Shown piece by piece: positions 17,389-27,000 of a stretch of DNA of 64,000 nucleotides; positions within the stretch are counted from its first letter, which is position 1; each line of letters opens with the position of its first letter. The position numbers and the translations under genes are program-made. Origin of the DNA: Niabella yanshanensis (GTDB lineage Bacteria; Bacteroidota; Bacteroidia; Chitinophagales; Chitinophagaceae); the NCBI RefSeq assembly GCF_034424215.1, contig NZ_CP139960.1, forward strand, positions 372,001-436,000, given 5' to 3'. Below the pieces are notes generated by a model. It worked only from the letters and a program-made list of their open reading frames with translations. It had not been told where the DNA came from and searched no databases.

Positions 17389-18303
17389 ATGCTTGATATC
17401 GTTATACAGGCCCGCGAAGCTAATATAGTTCCGGGATTTGCTGTCCGGCGTATACTGCCTTACCAATTAAGAAGAATGGTTGGCCCGTTCATCTTCATGG
17501 ATCATGCCGGACCCGTTAATATCAGTTCGAAAGAGGTCCCCGATCTTGACGTTTTACCGCATCCGCATATTGGACTTTCAACGGTAAGCTATCTGTTAAG
17601 TGGTAATGTTACTCATCGGGATGGTCTCGGTATTGAACAGGTTATAAAGCCGGGTGAAGTGAACTGGATGACTGCCGGTAAAGGCATATCCCATAGTGAG
17701 CGCTTTGAAGATCCGGCTATGCTGGCCGATGGGGCGCTCGAGCTAATGCAAACATGGGTGGCGCTACCCGAAAGGGATGAGGAAGCCAACCCCTCTTTCA
17801 TGAATTATAAGGCGGAAGAATTACCCGTGTTTACAGAGAAGGGTATATGGATGCGTCTGATTGCGGGCGAAGCTTACGGGCTGAGCAGCAAAGTACAAAC
17901 CTCTTCTCCATTATTTTATGTTCATGTGGTACTTGACAAAAACACGCGTTTTGGACTACCAGTGGGACATTCTGAAAGGGGTGTTTATGTAGTAAAGGGG
18001 AAGGTAGAGGTAAACGGTGTTAGCTATGCCAGGGGGCAGCTGCTGGTTTTTTCAGTGGGCGTTGATCCTGTTATTACTGCCAAAGAAGCTTCAACTTTAA
18101 TGATGTTAGGTGGAGAGCATCTGGGCAAACGTCATATCTGGTGGAACTTTGTATCGAGCCGCAAAGAGCGTATTGAGCAGGCGAAGGAAGATTGGAAACA
18201 GGGGCGCATCATACTGCCTCCCAATGACAATCATGAATTTATACCGCTACCGGAAGATCAATACAGGCCGGGAACTGAGCCGCCACCCAATACATTATCA
18301 TAA
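17389..18303 (+). CDS. Pirin family protein
   Basis: A 304-residue bicupin. The N-terminal cupin holds the pirin signature: VRRILPYQLRRMVGPFIFMD, DVLPHPHIGLSTVSYLL, HRDGLG and GKGISHSER (metal-binding His residues). The C-terminal cupin covers about 180-240. Pirins bind iron; some act as quercetinases, others as regulators. The gene is followed 25 bp later by a luciferase-like oxidoreductase, and the two are probably co-transcribed, which suggests redox or electrophile stress. The C-terminal tail (RRKERIEQAKEDWKQG type) is standard. Confidence 0.93.
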   Translation: MLDIVIQAREANIVPGFAVRRILPYQLRRMVGPFIFMDHAGPVNISSKEVPDLDVLPHPHIGLSTVSYLLSGNVTHRDGLGIEQVIKPGEVNWMTAGKGISHSERFEDPAMLADGALELMQTWVALPERDEEANPSFMNYKAEELPVFTEKGIWMRLIAGEAYGLSSKVQTSSPLFYVHVVLDKNTRFGLPVGHSERGVYVVKGKVEVNGVSYARGQLLVFSVGVDPVITAKEASTLMMLGGEHLGKRHIWWNFVSSRKERIEQAKEDWKQGRIILPPNDNHEFIPLPEDQYRPGTEPPPNTLS

Positions 18304-18328
18304 ATAAAAGAATAAATATATAATACCC

Positions 18329-19351
18329 ATGGAAATAGGAATAGACAGTTTTGCCTCTGCAATGTATGGAAATGATGAGTTGAACGCGGCAGATGCTATG
18401 GAGCAGTTGCTGGACCGCATTGTAGCCGCGGATGAAGCAGGGCTTGGTTTTTTCGGCATTGGGGAGCATCATAAAAAAGAATTCCTCGATTCTGCACCGG
18501 ATGTGATTCTTGCAGCAGCAGCAGCCCGTACCAAACAGATCCGCCTGGGCAGCGCGGTCAAGGTCTTGAGTACCGATGATCCGGTAAGAGTTTATCAGGG
18601 CTTTGCTACACTTGATTTAATCTCTAAGGGCAGGGCGGAGCTGGTTGTAGGCCGCGGCTCCTCGGTTGAAGCTTATCCGCTTTTCGGCTTTGATCTGAAA
18701 GATTATGATGCGCTCTTTACCGAAAAGCTGCATTTGTTACTCCAGGTGCGCGATCATGAATTTACGACCTGGTCGGGTAAGTACCGGCCGCCGATACCCA
18801 ACCGTCCTGTTTACCCCAGGGCTTTACAGGAGAAATTGCCGGTATGGCTGGGTGTGGGAGGCACGCCGGAATCTTTTATAAGGGCCGGTTCTTTAGGCCT
18901 GCCGTTAATGGTAGCGGTTATCGGAGGAGAGACGGAGCGTTTTCGCCCGCTTGTCGACTTGTACCGGGAAGCAGGACATAAAGCGGGCTTCCATCCCGGG
19001 CAATTGAAGGTCGGTTTACATTCGCCTGGCTATGTGGCCGGTTCACGAGAGCAGGCCATAGCCGATTATTTTCCGGGCTATGCTGAATTATGGACCCGAT
19101 TAGGCAAGGAGCGGGGCTGGCCGCCGGTTACACGGTCGCAATTCAATTATTTGACAGCACCGAAGGGATCCCTTGTGGTAGGTGGGCCAGAAGAAGTAGC
19201 CGAAAAGATTTTGCGGCATAGTAAAGCTCTCGGAGGTATCGACCGGTTTGCATTCCAGATGGATAACGCCGGCCTTTCGCATCAGCAATTGCTACAATCT
19301 ATTGAATTGATTGGCAAGAAGGTTATCCCTCTTATTCAACAAGCACTGTAG
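18329..19351 (+). CDS. LLM-class flavin-dependent oxidoreductase
   Basis: A 340-residue bacterial luciferase-like protein with a TIM-barrel fold. Family landmarks are AADEAGLGFFGIGEHHKKEF near the N-terminus, QIRLGSAVKVLSTDDPVRVYQ, GRAELVVGRGSSVEAYPLFG and LPVWLGVGGTPESFIRAG. These enzymes use FMN (sometimes F420). The substrate is unknown. It lies directly downstream of the pirin gene and appears to be the second gene of a two-gene unit. Confidence 0.93.
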   Translation: MEIGIDSFASAMYGNDELNAADAMEQLLDRIVAADEAGLGFFGIGEHHKKEFLDSAPDVILAAAAARTKQIRLGSAVKVLSTDDPVRVYQGFATLDLISKGRAELVVGRGSSVEAYPLFGFDLKDYDALFTEKLHLLLQVRDHEFTTWSGKYRPPIPNRPVYPRALQEKLPVWLGVGGTPESFIRAGSLGLPLMVAVIGGETERFRPLVDLYREAGHKAGFHPGQLKVGLHSPGYVAGSREQAIADYFPGYAELWTRLGKERGWPPVTRSQFNYLTAPKGSLVVGGPEEVAEKILRHSKALGGIDRFAFQMDNAGLSHQQLLQSIELIGKKVIPLIQQAL

Positions 19352-19357
19352 TGAATT

Positions 19358-19385
19358 GTATCAGGCATTCGGCATTTGATATTTC
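19358..19385. repeat. Degenerate 7-bp tandem repeat
   Basis: Starting 7 bp after the oxidoreductase stop, four 7-bp units follow each other without gaps: GTATCAG, GCATTCG, GCATTTG, ATATTTC. The same kind of heptad series occurs at 61623-61678. Confidence 0.45.
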
Positions 19386-19429
19386 AGGATTGTTTATTCA
19401 CATGAATTAAAATATGGGGAATTAATGTT

Positions 19430-19714
19430 ATGGAAGTTATTGTAAAAGAGTTGGACGGTAAAGGATATGCTATGGCGAGGGAAAATGGAAAAAGGGCAGG
19501 GATGATGACCTACTCCATCGCCGGGGAGGCCTTGATCATAGTTGATCATACCGAGGTAGAACCCGACTTCAATGGCAAAGGGGTTGGTCAGCAAATGTTG
19601 TATAAAATTGTTGATATGGCAAGGGAAAAGCAGATAAAAATAATTCCGCTTTGTCCGTTTGCCGCAGCCATGTTTAAACGGACTGATAATATCAAAGACG
19701 TTTTAAAAGGGTAA
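19430..19714 (+). CDS. Small GNAT-family acetyltransferase (YidJ-like)
   Basis: A 94-residue protein of the short GNAT type (DUF/COG2388). The acetyl-CoA loop is visible: VDHTEVEPDFNGKGVGQQMLYKIVDMAREKQIKIIPLCPFA, with the conserved cysteine in PLCPFA and the VxPxxxGxGxG-type motif. Such proteins lack the N-terminal half of ordinary GNATs. The substrate is unknown. It is probably transcribed separately from the oxidoreductase, 78 bp upstream. Confidence 0.9.
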   Translation: MEVIVKELDGKGYAMARENGKRAGMMTYSIAGEALIIVDHTEVEPDFNGKGVGQQMLYKIVDMAREKQIKIIPLCPFAAAMFKRTDNIKDVLKG

Positions 19715-20248
19715 TTGTGAATAATGATGGAAATACTAAAGAAGATACCAGAAGCGATTGTAGCATCATTTAGCAACCGCGGTTCTGCACGCTTCGGTAT
19801 CTGTTAAAAAACATTTCCGCAAGTGTACAAGAGTGATCGCTCCCTTACGCCACTCCGGGTTAATGCATCTGTTGAAGAATTAAGGCCCCGGATTGCAACC
19901 TGTCCCTTGGTAGCATTGTTGTCTAAGCTTTCCTAAACGTTTTTTTACATTGCCAGTTAGTTCAGGAAATCAGCCAGGTTAGAAAATGCTGAAGTTGACC
20001 TCAGTTGTAGGCATACGCTGCTCTAATGCAAATCAATATACTTCCGGTTTAATAACCCTAATGTTTATCTCAAAGAGCGCAACGTTTTTGCAGAGCTTCG
20101 ATGGTACCGGTAATATTATATCTCCCTGACTATATAGAAAATAATACAAAGATCATAACGCTTATCTTTATGCCAATACCGACTTGGGGAACGGGAGATA
20201 AGCGATTATTTTTTATAAAGAATAAATTGAGTTTTGCAAAAAAAATAA
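19715..20248. other. Intergenic region without a gene
   Basis: About 535 bp with no supported frame on either strand and no strong hairpin. The 3' part is AT-rich and may contain the promoter of the hydrolase gene. Confidence 0.45.
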
Positions 20249-21136
20249 ATGAAAATCAGATTTATATGCAATAGAGAAAAACCTGTCGCCTGGCCGTTGA
20301 CTACAGTTCTTTTGCTGGCGGTACTTTTATTATCAACAGGATTTTGCAGCTGTAAATCTTTAAAACTGCGGAAGAGCGATGAGTATCATATTTCCGCTAA
20401 TTTAAAACTAGGCTACCCAACCCAGATCAAATATTTCCTGGTAGGTAAACAAAAGATACGGTGCTTAACTACCGGTAACCCGGATGGAAAAAATCTGCTG
20501 CTGGTTCATGGATCTCCCTCTTCCTTATCTTCCTGGATGCCGCTGTATGCTGATTCTGCATTTATGAACGCCTTTAAAATGATCGCGGTTGACAGGCCGG
20601 GCTATGGCTATTCCGATTTTGGAAAGGTGGAAACCAGTATTGCCAAGCAGGCTGAACTGGTAGAGGCCGTCATGGATTCATTGAAGCTATCGGCTACAAT
20701 ATTGTTAGGTAATTCTTATGGCGGACCCATAGCCGCGCAAATTGCCATGCGGCGACCCAAAAAAATAACGCATCTGGTACTACTCTCTGCATCAGTAAAG
20801 CCTACAGCCGAAAAGACTTACGGCATCAGTCACTTAATGATAGCGCCTGTTGTAAAGTATCTGTTCCCTGCCATTTTCAGGATGTCTTCTGAAGAGAAAT
20901 TTTCGCACGCCGCAGAGCTGGCCTTGCTTAAAAACTGGGACTCGATCGGGTCACCCACATCGATCATTCATGGAGACCAGGATCGCCTGGTATATTTTTC
21001 CAATGCCGAGTTTTTAAAAGAAAAGATACCCCATTCCAAACTATATGTAATGGAGGGTAAAGGACATGCGCTGATGTTTACGGATCCGGTATATCTAAAG
21101 CAGATATTGTGGAACGTATTGAATATAAATGACTGA
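20249..21136 (+). CDS. Alpha/beta hydrolase, predicted lipoprotein
   Basis: A 295-residue alpha/beta hydrolase. The N-terminus has a hydrophobic segment ending STGFCSCKSLK, consistent with a lipobox, so it probably acts in the envelope. The fold is shown by VHGSPSSLSSW (oxyanion region), VDRPGYGYSDFG, the nucleophile elbow GNSYGG (Ser in the centre), HGDQDRLV with the catalytic Asp, and EGKGHALMF with the catalytic His. All three catalytic residues are present. The substrate is unknown. Confidence 0.88.
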   Translation: MKIRFICNREKPVAWPLTTVLLLAVLLLSTGFCSCKSLKLRKSDEYHISANLKLGYPTQIKYFLVGKQKIRCLTTGNPDGKNLLLVHGSPSSLSSWMPLYADSAFMNAFKMIAVDRPGYGYSDFGKVETSIAKQAELVEAVMDSLKLSATILLGNSYGGPIAAQIAMRRPKKITHLVLLSASVKPTAEKTYGISHLMIAPVVKYLFPAIFRMSSEEKFSHAAELALLKNWDSIGSPTSIIHGDQDRLVYFSNAEFLKEKIPHSKLYVMEGKGHALMFTDPVYLKQILWNVLNIND

Positions 21137-21360
21137 TTTTAAAACATGAAGCTTACCGTACATAAAAATTTTTGTAAAATATGTAAATGCTTTTAGATCA
21201 CTTGATTAATAAAATTAAATAAACTTATTGTTAATATAAATAGACTTCTTATTGGCTATTAAATAACCACAAAATGGCACCAGCATTCCCGCTGATATGC
21301 CGGCAAAAACCTATTGATTGCTATAAAGGTTTAATGATCGGTTAAAGTCTTTAGAATAAA

Positions 21361-23013
21361 TTACATATTGTTAACATTTGCAGCTTTTTCACCTTCCAGA
21401 TACTGAATAAATGTTGAGGGAGACAAGCCAGTGTAAGTTTTGAAAATATTAGTAAACTTACTATGAGAAGAAAAGCCGGCTTTTTCAGCAAGGATGCTGA
21501 TCTTGTACTTTCTCCATTCGGGATCTTCTTTCAGGCTTTTTATGATATAGTTAATACGCAGATCGTTGATATAGCGGGTGAAGTCTTTTTGTTTATACTG
21601 CCTGAGTATATAAGAGAGATACTTAGAATTGGTATTCAGATGCGTTGAAAGAAAAGATAAGGAAATACTGGCAGCGGTAAAGAGATGTTGTTCTTCAAAC
21701 AAATTCAGGCCTGCCAGTATTCTTTGCTGGGTTTCTTCCGGCATAACCTGTTGATTTGCCTGTTTCCTGGCCAGTGGCTTTGCTACCTCGTTCTGCAGAT
21801 CATTTGTAGCATCGTCAGCTGCAACAGTTGTTAGCTCCGGCTGCAAAAGGGGGGGGATAAAATCGGGCACTGATGAGCCCGCGCCCCCGGTTTTTCCTTC
21901 TCTTTCAAAGTCGGCCATGAACTGGCTGAATCTTCTTTTTTGACGTCTTCGGTAAAAGTAAAAATAACTCGTGCCTGCGATAATGAAGATCGCTCCTAGG
22001 GCAATCGGAATGTTCCTGGCTTTGATAATGCGCTGAGACTCCAGGTTTTTGTTTTCCATTTTGATAAGGGCGCTGTCCAGGAACTTGGCACGGCTCGAAC
22101 TGATTTCATCTCTTACCGAATCCTGCTGTTGCCTTACCTTCTCGTAACCTGACAGATCTTTTACCTTTAAATAATATTGTTGTGAGGTTTTGTAAATCTC
22201 ATTTTTTAAAGGCAAATGCCGGGAGTCTCCGGCAACTTTCCCGGCGCTGTCCAGGTACGGTTTTGCCCTGGAAAGGTTTTCCTTTTGGATATATACTGCT
22301 GCAATACCATTATAGCAAAGGCCCTTGGTAATATTATCCGGCATATTGCTCATTAAGTTCAGGCTTTTTTGATAATGATGCAGCGCCCGTTTATAATCTG
22401 CCAGGTGAAAATAATTAAGGCCTAATAACTGTTCATTATCGGCAGTAAGGTACTCCTTATTCTGAGAGATATGGTCAAAGTTCTTTTGCGATTCCCTGAT
22501 ATATTGCAGGGATGCGTGATAGTCCTTCACCGCAATAGCATTATAGGCCAGCTCCTGGTAAATGAGGCCCATCGTACTTTTTACCATTTCGGGGTTATTG
22601 ATTCTGGGAACCATGGCAAGTGCGCGATCACAGTATATTTTGGATTTGCCATAGAGCTGCAGCATCCTGTATTGCGTGGCCAGGAACCCGCTGATCCGAA
22701 CCATCCAGTTATAGTCGGATGTCTTGCCGATGATTTTATAGGCCTCTTCCGCCAGTTCAGCAGCTTTGGTCAGGCTTTGCTGCTGCTGGTACAATGATGC
22801 GGAAAGCATCAGGCTTTTTGTTTTAAATAACGGTGTCGTTGAAACAGCAAAAAGCGAATCTGCCATTTGTAACGCCAGCTGCATGTCTTTTGGAGAGATC
22901 TCCAGGTACACTTTCGTATATAATTTGTTATAGGCATCAGGATCCTGGGCTGCTGCTTTAATTGAAAAAATACTGCAAACAGTGAGAAGCAGAAGGTAGA
23001 AAAATTTTTTCAT
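21361..23013 (-). CDS. TPR-containing membrane AraC-type regulator
   Basis: A 550-residue protein. It has a signal peptide (1-23, ending KAAAQ), then TPR-like helical repeats to about residue 315, one membrane helix (about 331-350, IPIALGAIFIIAGTSYFYFY) followed by a basic stop-transfer YRRRQKRR, a cytoplasmic linker and a C-terminal AraC HTH (about 440-535: STHLNTNSKYLSYIL ... AEKAGFSSHSKFTNIF..YTGLSPSTF). This layout, common in Bacteroidetes, couples a periplasmic sensor to DNA binding. The divergent secreted protein at 23429 is a possible target; no site was identified. Confidence 0.9.
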   Translation of the reverse strand: MKKFFYLLLLTVCSIFSIKAAAQDPDAYNKLYTKVYLEISPKDMQLALQMADSLFAVSTTPLFKTKSLMLSASLYQQQQSLTKAAELAEEAYKIIGKTSDYNWMVRISGFLATQYRMLQLYGKSKIYCDRALAMVPRINNPEMVKSTMGLIYQELAYNAIAVKDYHASLQYIRESQKNFDHISQNKEYLTADNEQLLGLNYFHLADYKRALHHYQKSLNLMSNMPDNITKGLCYNGIAAVYIQKENLSRAKPYLDSAGKVAGDSRHLPLKNEIYKTSQQYYLKVKDLSGYEKVRQQQDSVRDEISSSRAKFLDSALIKMENKNLESQRIIKARNIPIALGAIFIIAGTSYFYFYRRRQKRRFSQFMADFEREGKTGGAGSSVPDFIPPLLQPELTTVAADDATNDLQNEVAKPLARKQANQQVMPEETQQRILAGLNLFEEQHLFTAASISLSFLSTHLNTNSKYLSYILRQYKQKDFTRYINDLRINYIIKSLKEDPEWRKYKISILAEKAGFSSHSKFTNIFKTYTGLSPSTFIQYLEGEKAANVNNM

Positions 23014-23428
23014 AAGATGAGTGAAGTGGCAACGCTATTGTTGCCAAAGAACATGTTTAGATCGTAAATGTAGAACTTTGTTGGGGTTAAGTATTGTCAA
23101 ATATTTAAAAGTCAATTAGTTGTCTGTTCGTTTTCCGGAATTTGACAAACGGGAAGAAGTGAAACTTCCATTTATCATATAAATGTAGTCACCCTACATT
23201 CTAACCCCGGCATATTTATTTTTTTAAATTAATATTTATACTATCTGTTTTCCTGAATACAGCCACACAACTATTTTTTTCGCAGGTAACCGGTTTATAC
23301 TTTCGCCTCCGCCAATCAGAGTGGCTGTAACCTGATATAGCGTATCCCCCATGTCATAGAATAAGGTCCCAGTTAAGTCTGTAAACAACAGGAATTTAAA
23401 TAAATTCTAAACAATAAATACCTCTCAA
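23014..23428. other. Divergent intergenic region
   Basis: About 415 bp between divergent genes. It is AT-rich with a TTTTTTTAAATTAATATTT stretch near 23218-23236. Promoters for both genes must lie here; no clear TTTG / TAnnTTTG pair with the right spacing was found. Confidence 0.4.
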
Positions 23429-25036
23429 ATGCGAATTAAAATTCTGGCACTGATGACGTTATTATGCGGAATTCAGTCCCAAGCACAGAACCCGACACCT
23501 GTAAATTGCCTGGACGGACTGGCTTATATACTAACCAATGGAGAAGGTGGCCCCAGCCTGTATTCGATGGCCCTTTCAGCTACATCTCCAACTTTGGTTG
23601 GATCCCTTGGCACAACCGCCTTTAATGCTATCGGTTATAATGCGTCCGATAATTTCATGTACGCCATCAACCAGGCTGGCGAAGTATACCGGATCGGCGC
23701 CAATAGTTCCCGTACTGCTATCCCTGTATCTGATCCTAATAGCCTGTTAGGTCCGGGTTATACGGCCGGCGATATTTCGGCTAACGGTGTATATTATATT
23801 TATAGCAATACCTTACAGCGATTTGTATCCATCGACCTTGCTTCGAGCACTCCCGTTGCCAATCTGGTCAATTATACTATTGCTGCGGGACAAACATTAA
23901 CAGGAACTATCGACGACTTCGTTTTCCATCCATCCGATGGTAATATTTACGGGGTAACCAGTACCCGACAGTTGTTCACCTTTAATGTTACCACGAACCT
24001 GCTTACGATCAAAGGCAATGTAAGCGGTACACTGACTGCTACCGGAACCAAAGGCACCACTTTTATGGATGCTGCCGGTAATATGTACGTTGGTCAAAAC
24101 AGTAACGGCACCTTATATCGCATAGGGAACCCGGCTGTCGGCAGCTCCTGGACATCTACCTCTTTTTCTACTGCACTTGCCAGCCTTGATGGTCAACCCT
24201 TTGATGGCGCCCGTTGCGCCAGCGTAGTACCGCCGGCAGCGAATAACGACGAAAGAGAGCTGACCGAATTTGCTCCGGTAACACTGGATGTTATCAACAG
24301 CAGCACCCCGGGTATGGGTAAAGACGGGCAGGGAACCTATCCACTCGATGTTACTTCAGTTGTTCTTTACCCATCAGAAAACGGGGCCGCCGCAGGATCA
24401 AACACTATAGAGCTTACCGGCAAAGGCACATTTACTCTCAACCCATCTACCGGTATTGTAACATTTACGCCGCTGTCAGGATTTACCGGTGAAGCGGTTA
24501 TCTGGTACACTGTTGAGGATACCAATGGTAACATATCCAACCGGGCATTTGTCAGAACTTTTGTAGCTGACGGAACAGTGTTGCCCGTTCGCTTCGATGC
24601 TTTTTCGGCCCTCTTAACACAGGGACATTTACAGGTAAATTGGACCACCCTGTCTGAAACGGAAAACAGTCACTTTGATATCGAAGTGTCAGCAGATGGC
24701 GACCATTTTAAGTCAATCGGTACTTTGAAAAGCCAGGCCCAAAATGGCAACTCAGATGCTGCATTACAATATCAGTTTACGCTAGATTCCAATCAAACAG
24801 CTGCATTGTTAGGTGTATCCCTTTCACTGTCCATTCTCGCATTTGCCACTGGCAGAAGCCGGAAGAGAAAATGGGTATTATCCGCTCTTACAGCCATTAT
24901 GCTCATAGGCTATGCATCCTGTTCAAAGCAAGACACCACGGTTACCGGCGATCAAGCCTTATTCGTGCGCATCAAACAAGTAGATAAAGATGGAAAATAT
25001 ACTTATAGCAAGGTAATCCGCGCGGCGATAAAGTAG
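23429..25036 (+). CDS. Large secreted protein with an odd membrane insertion in its C-terminal domain
   Basis: A 535-residue protein with a signal peptide (ends QSQAQ). Residues about 25-265 form a beta-propeller-like part (repeated GNIYGVTSTRQLFTFN and similar), and about 275-385 a cadherin-like domain (GKGTFTLNPSTGIVTFTPLSGF). The C-terminal part starts like a T9SS-type domain (LPVRFDAFSALL...VNWTTLSETENSHFDIEVS) and ends in the typical RIKQVDKDGKYTYSKVI. Between them, residues about 458-499 hold two hydrophobic helices split by RSRKRK and ending GYASCSK, which is unusual. A terminator follows 20 bp after the stop. Confidence 0.75.
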   Translation: MRIKILALMTLLCGIQSQAQNPTPVNCLDGLAYILTNGEGGPSLYSMALSATSPTLVGSLGTTAFNAIGYNASDNFMYAINQAGEVYRIGANSSRTAIPVSDPNSLLGPGYTAGDISANGVYYIYSNTLQRFVSIDLASSTPVANLVNYTIAAGQTLTGTIDDFVFHPSDGNIYGVTSTRQLFTFNVTTNLLTIKGNVSGTLTATGTKGTTFMDAAGNMYVGQNSNGTLYRIGNPAVGSSWTSTSFSTALASLDGQPFDGARCASVVPPAANNDERELTEFAPVTLDVINSSTPGMGKDGQGTYPLDVTSVVLYPSENGAAAGSNTIELTGKGTFTLNPSTGIVTFTPLSGFTGEAVIWYTVEDTNGNISNRAFVRTFVADGTVLPVRFDAFSALLTQGHLQVNWTTLSETENSHFDIEVSADGDHFKSIGTLKSQAQNGNSDAALQYQFTLDSNQTAALLGVSLSLSILAFATGRSRKRKWVLSALTAIMLIGYASCSKQDTTVTGDQALFVRIKQVDKDGKYTYSKVIRAAIK

Positions 25037-25055
25037 CCGGCCGTTTGCCAACCCT

Positions 25056-25088
25056 AAAGCCGTTTCAAGAAATTGAGACGGCTTTTTC
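25056..25088 (+). terminator. Rho-independent terminator
   Basis: AAGCCGTTTCA (25057-25067) pairs with TGAGACGGCTT (25074-25084) with one mismatch, loop AGAAAT, then TTTC. It ends the secreted-protein gene. Confidence 0.9.
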
Positions 25089-25381
25089 GGGGTGCTATAC
25101 AGTTCATTTCCTGTTTTAAAATATCAGCCACGAGTATAGTAAGTTTATAATGGCACTGTTGCTTGCCGGCACTATACAATTGTCATCTTTTTGCACAAAA
25201 AAACTCAAAAGCTCAATACTTTTTGTCTTTTGAATACCATAGTTATATAATTTAAGTAATAGAAAATATTTACAGAGCAAAGCAACTAGTAATTGACAAA
25301 AGTGAGCATGATCAGTGGCAGGAAATAAACTGACAGCCATCATTTTCAGTTAACTGAGAAATCCAGAGCCTTCTAAATTGA

Positions 25382-25786
25382 ATGAGCGCCAAAAAATTGA
25401 TCCTTATCGTAGACGATGATTACGTTTACAAGCTGGTTACTTCGCGGATGATACATCTTTGCTGTACCGAAGCTAAAATTATATGCGCGACAAACGGGCT
25501 GGAAGCCCTGGAAATTATTGAGTCCCCACTACACAATAATTCTGTTCAAATGCCGGATATCATTCTGCTGGATATAGAAATGCCCGGGATGAACGGGTGG
25601 GAATTTTTACACGCCCTTTCATCTTTTTCGCAGCGACGTGTGGAAAAGCCCGATATATACATAGTTAGTTCATCTATCGATGAGGTAGATGAAGAAAGAA
25701 TGCGAATTTATCCGGCGGTAAAAGAATTGCTCGTTAAACCATTTTCAGCGGCTAAACTGGGATGGATCTTAAATCAAAAAACTTGA
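25382..25786 (+). CDS. Single-domain response regulator
   Basis: A 134-residue receiver domain without an output domain. D11-D13 form the acidic pocket, D64 in ILLDIEMPG is the phosphoacceptor, SSS at 96-98 holds the conserved Ser/Thr, and K119 lies in LLVKPF. It closely resembles the regulator at 52572-52976, including the unusual DDDYVYKLVT and YPAVKELLVKPF segments, so the two are paralogues. No kinase is adjacent. Such proteins act in phosphorelays or bind partner proteins. Confidence 0.93.
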   Translation: MSAKKLILIVDDDYVYKLVTSRMIHLCCTEAKIICATNGLEALEIIESPLHNNSVQMPDIILLDIEMPGMNGWEFLHALSSFSQRRVEKPDIYIVSSSIDEVDEERMRIYPAVKELLVKPFSAAKLGWILNQKT

Positions 25787-26101
25787 TGGATCCCGCATCC
25801 ATACCAGTCTTTACTATAAGACCGAATGCCTGGTAAAGTATTGATCCGGTACTTTATCTGATGGTGCTTATACTTCGTAAACAGGCTTGCAGGCTATGTT
25901 AATAATTTTATGCAGATACACACTACTATCACCGGATCTATTTTAAGGTAGGCTCGTTAGGATAAAGCTACTACCTATTATTGTTGTTAGCTGACGCTAT
26001 AGCAGTTTTTGCAAAATTATAATAAATCAGCTGCATCAGGCTACAAAACCGGTAATGCCGAATTAAATAATTGTTGCCCGCCCTAAAAGGCCAATCTGAT
26101 T

Positions 26102-26137
26102 TTTGGTTTATAAAATAAAAAATGCAACTTTGTGGCA
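26102..26137 (+). promoter_or_regulatory. Promoter with overlapping 15-bp zinc-locus operator
   Basis: TTTG (26102-26105), 19 bp, then CAACTTTG (26125-26132) fits the Bacteroidetes -33/-7 layout with one deviation in the -7 box. TGCAACTTTGTGGCA at 26123-26137 matches TGCAACATTGTTGCA (31356-31370) at 13 of 15 positions and covers the -7 element. A repressor bound here would block the promoter of the His-rich protein gene. Zur is the expected regulator from gene content, not from direct evidence. Confidence 0.6.
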
Positions 26138-26156
26138 AATTTTGAAAAAGCCTGTT

Positions 26157-26498
26157 TTGTATAATAATGTATGGATAAAAAAAGCAACGGGAATATTGTT
26201 CCTGGTGGTGCTGCTTTTTTCATACAGTGTACAGGCCTTGCACCATCATAGTGAAGCATCCCGAAATAATACCACAGGTTATAAGATCTCGTTTGTTAAA
26301 GGAGACAGCAATCGACATTGCGACATTTGTGATCAAATCGAGCATCAGCCAACTTTTGACCTGGCCTTTAATGCTTCATTAATATGCTCTCTGAGTCCCG
26401 GAGACTCCGTTCATGGCGGACGCTACCGTATCGGGTTTAATACATCCATCTTACAGGGATTCTCCAATAAAGGGCCACCCTTTACCCTGACTTCATAG
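26157..26498 (+). CDS. Small His-rich membrane-anchored protein of the zinc locus
   Basis: A frame of 114 residues if read from TTG 26157, which lies downstream of the promoter. An open frame from 26103 exists but would begin upstream of the transcription start. After one hydrophobic segment (ATGILFLVVLLFSYSVQ) comes LHHHSEAS and later HCDICDQIEHQPTF, both suited to metal binding. The end is FSNKGPPFTLTS. Similar small His/Cys proteins occur beside Bacteroidetes metal genes. A zinc-binding periplasmic role is inferred from motifs, operator and neighbours. The start codon is uncertain. Confidence 0.65.
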   Translation: MYNNVWIKKATGILFLVVLLFSYSVQALHHHSEASRNNTTGYKISFVKGDSNRHCDICDQIEHQPTFDLAFNASLICSLSPGDSVHGGRYRIGFNTSILQGFSNKGPPFTLTS

Positions 26499-27000
26499 AG
26501 AGTGCTCATAGAAGCGGTCACTCCGGTATTTTAGCGAGGCTAACTAAGGCGGAGAGCTGTTTAGGTTTTTTTTGAAGACTGCTTCCAACCCAGTGGTTAT
26601 ATAATTGTGGTGGCCATTATAGAAAGTAGTTTGAAATGTATGGCTATGCAAGCGGCTTTCAGTCTTTCGAGCCTTCCTGGCAGATGCGGCAAGGCTCCTG
26701 ATTCCAGTTGTTGATCCAGCCCAATCATTCACATCAAATATAAGCCGTAGATGGGCGTTAGTGTACTGAAGCGTGCAGCGAGCGATAATATGTAAGGATT
26801 TCCTAACGGAGCACAAGTCCTTACAAATACCACACAGGGTAACTTCCCTGTATACAATTTAGAATTCGATCAGACCGGCAAAACCATGTTTTATCAGTTG
26901 CATTTAGACATGTAGTGGTTTTCATTTAACAATGTTATTGATTCATCTGCTCAACAAATTATACAGACGGACAATAAAATTCTAATTCAGAAAATATAAA
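26499..27000. other. Intergenic region before the alkaline phosphatase
   Basis: About 500 bp. A minus-strand frame at 26544-26816 (90 codons) lacks recognisable features. Near 26925-26937, TAACAATGTTA resembles the core of the 15-bp operator but keeps only about 9 of 14 informative positions, so it is at most a weak site. Confidence 0.4.

Noticed and set aside
26544-26816. 90-residue minus-strand frame in the zinc locus gap
   Set aside because: Low-order sequence without domain; it lies antisense in the leader of the alkaline phosphatase unit.
26925-26937. Possible fourth zinc-locus operator (TAACAATGTTA)
   Set aside because: Only about 9 of 14 informative positions fit and no promoter elements align with it.
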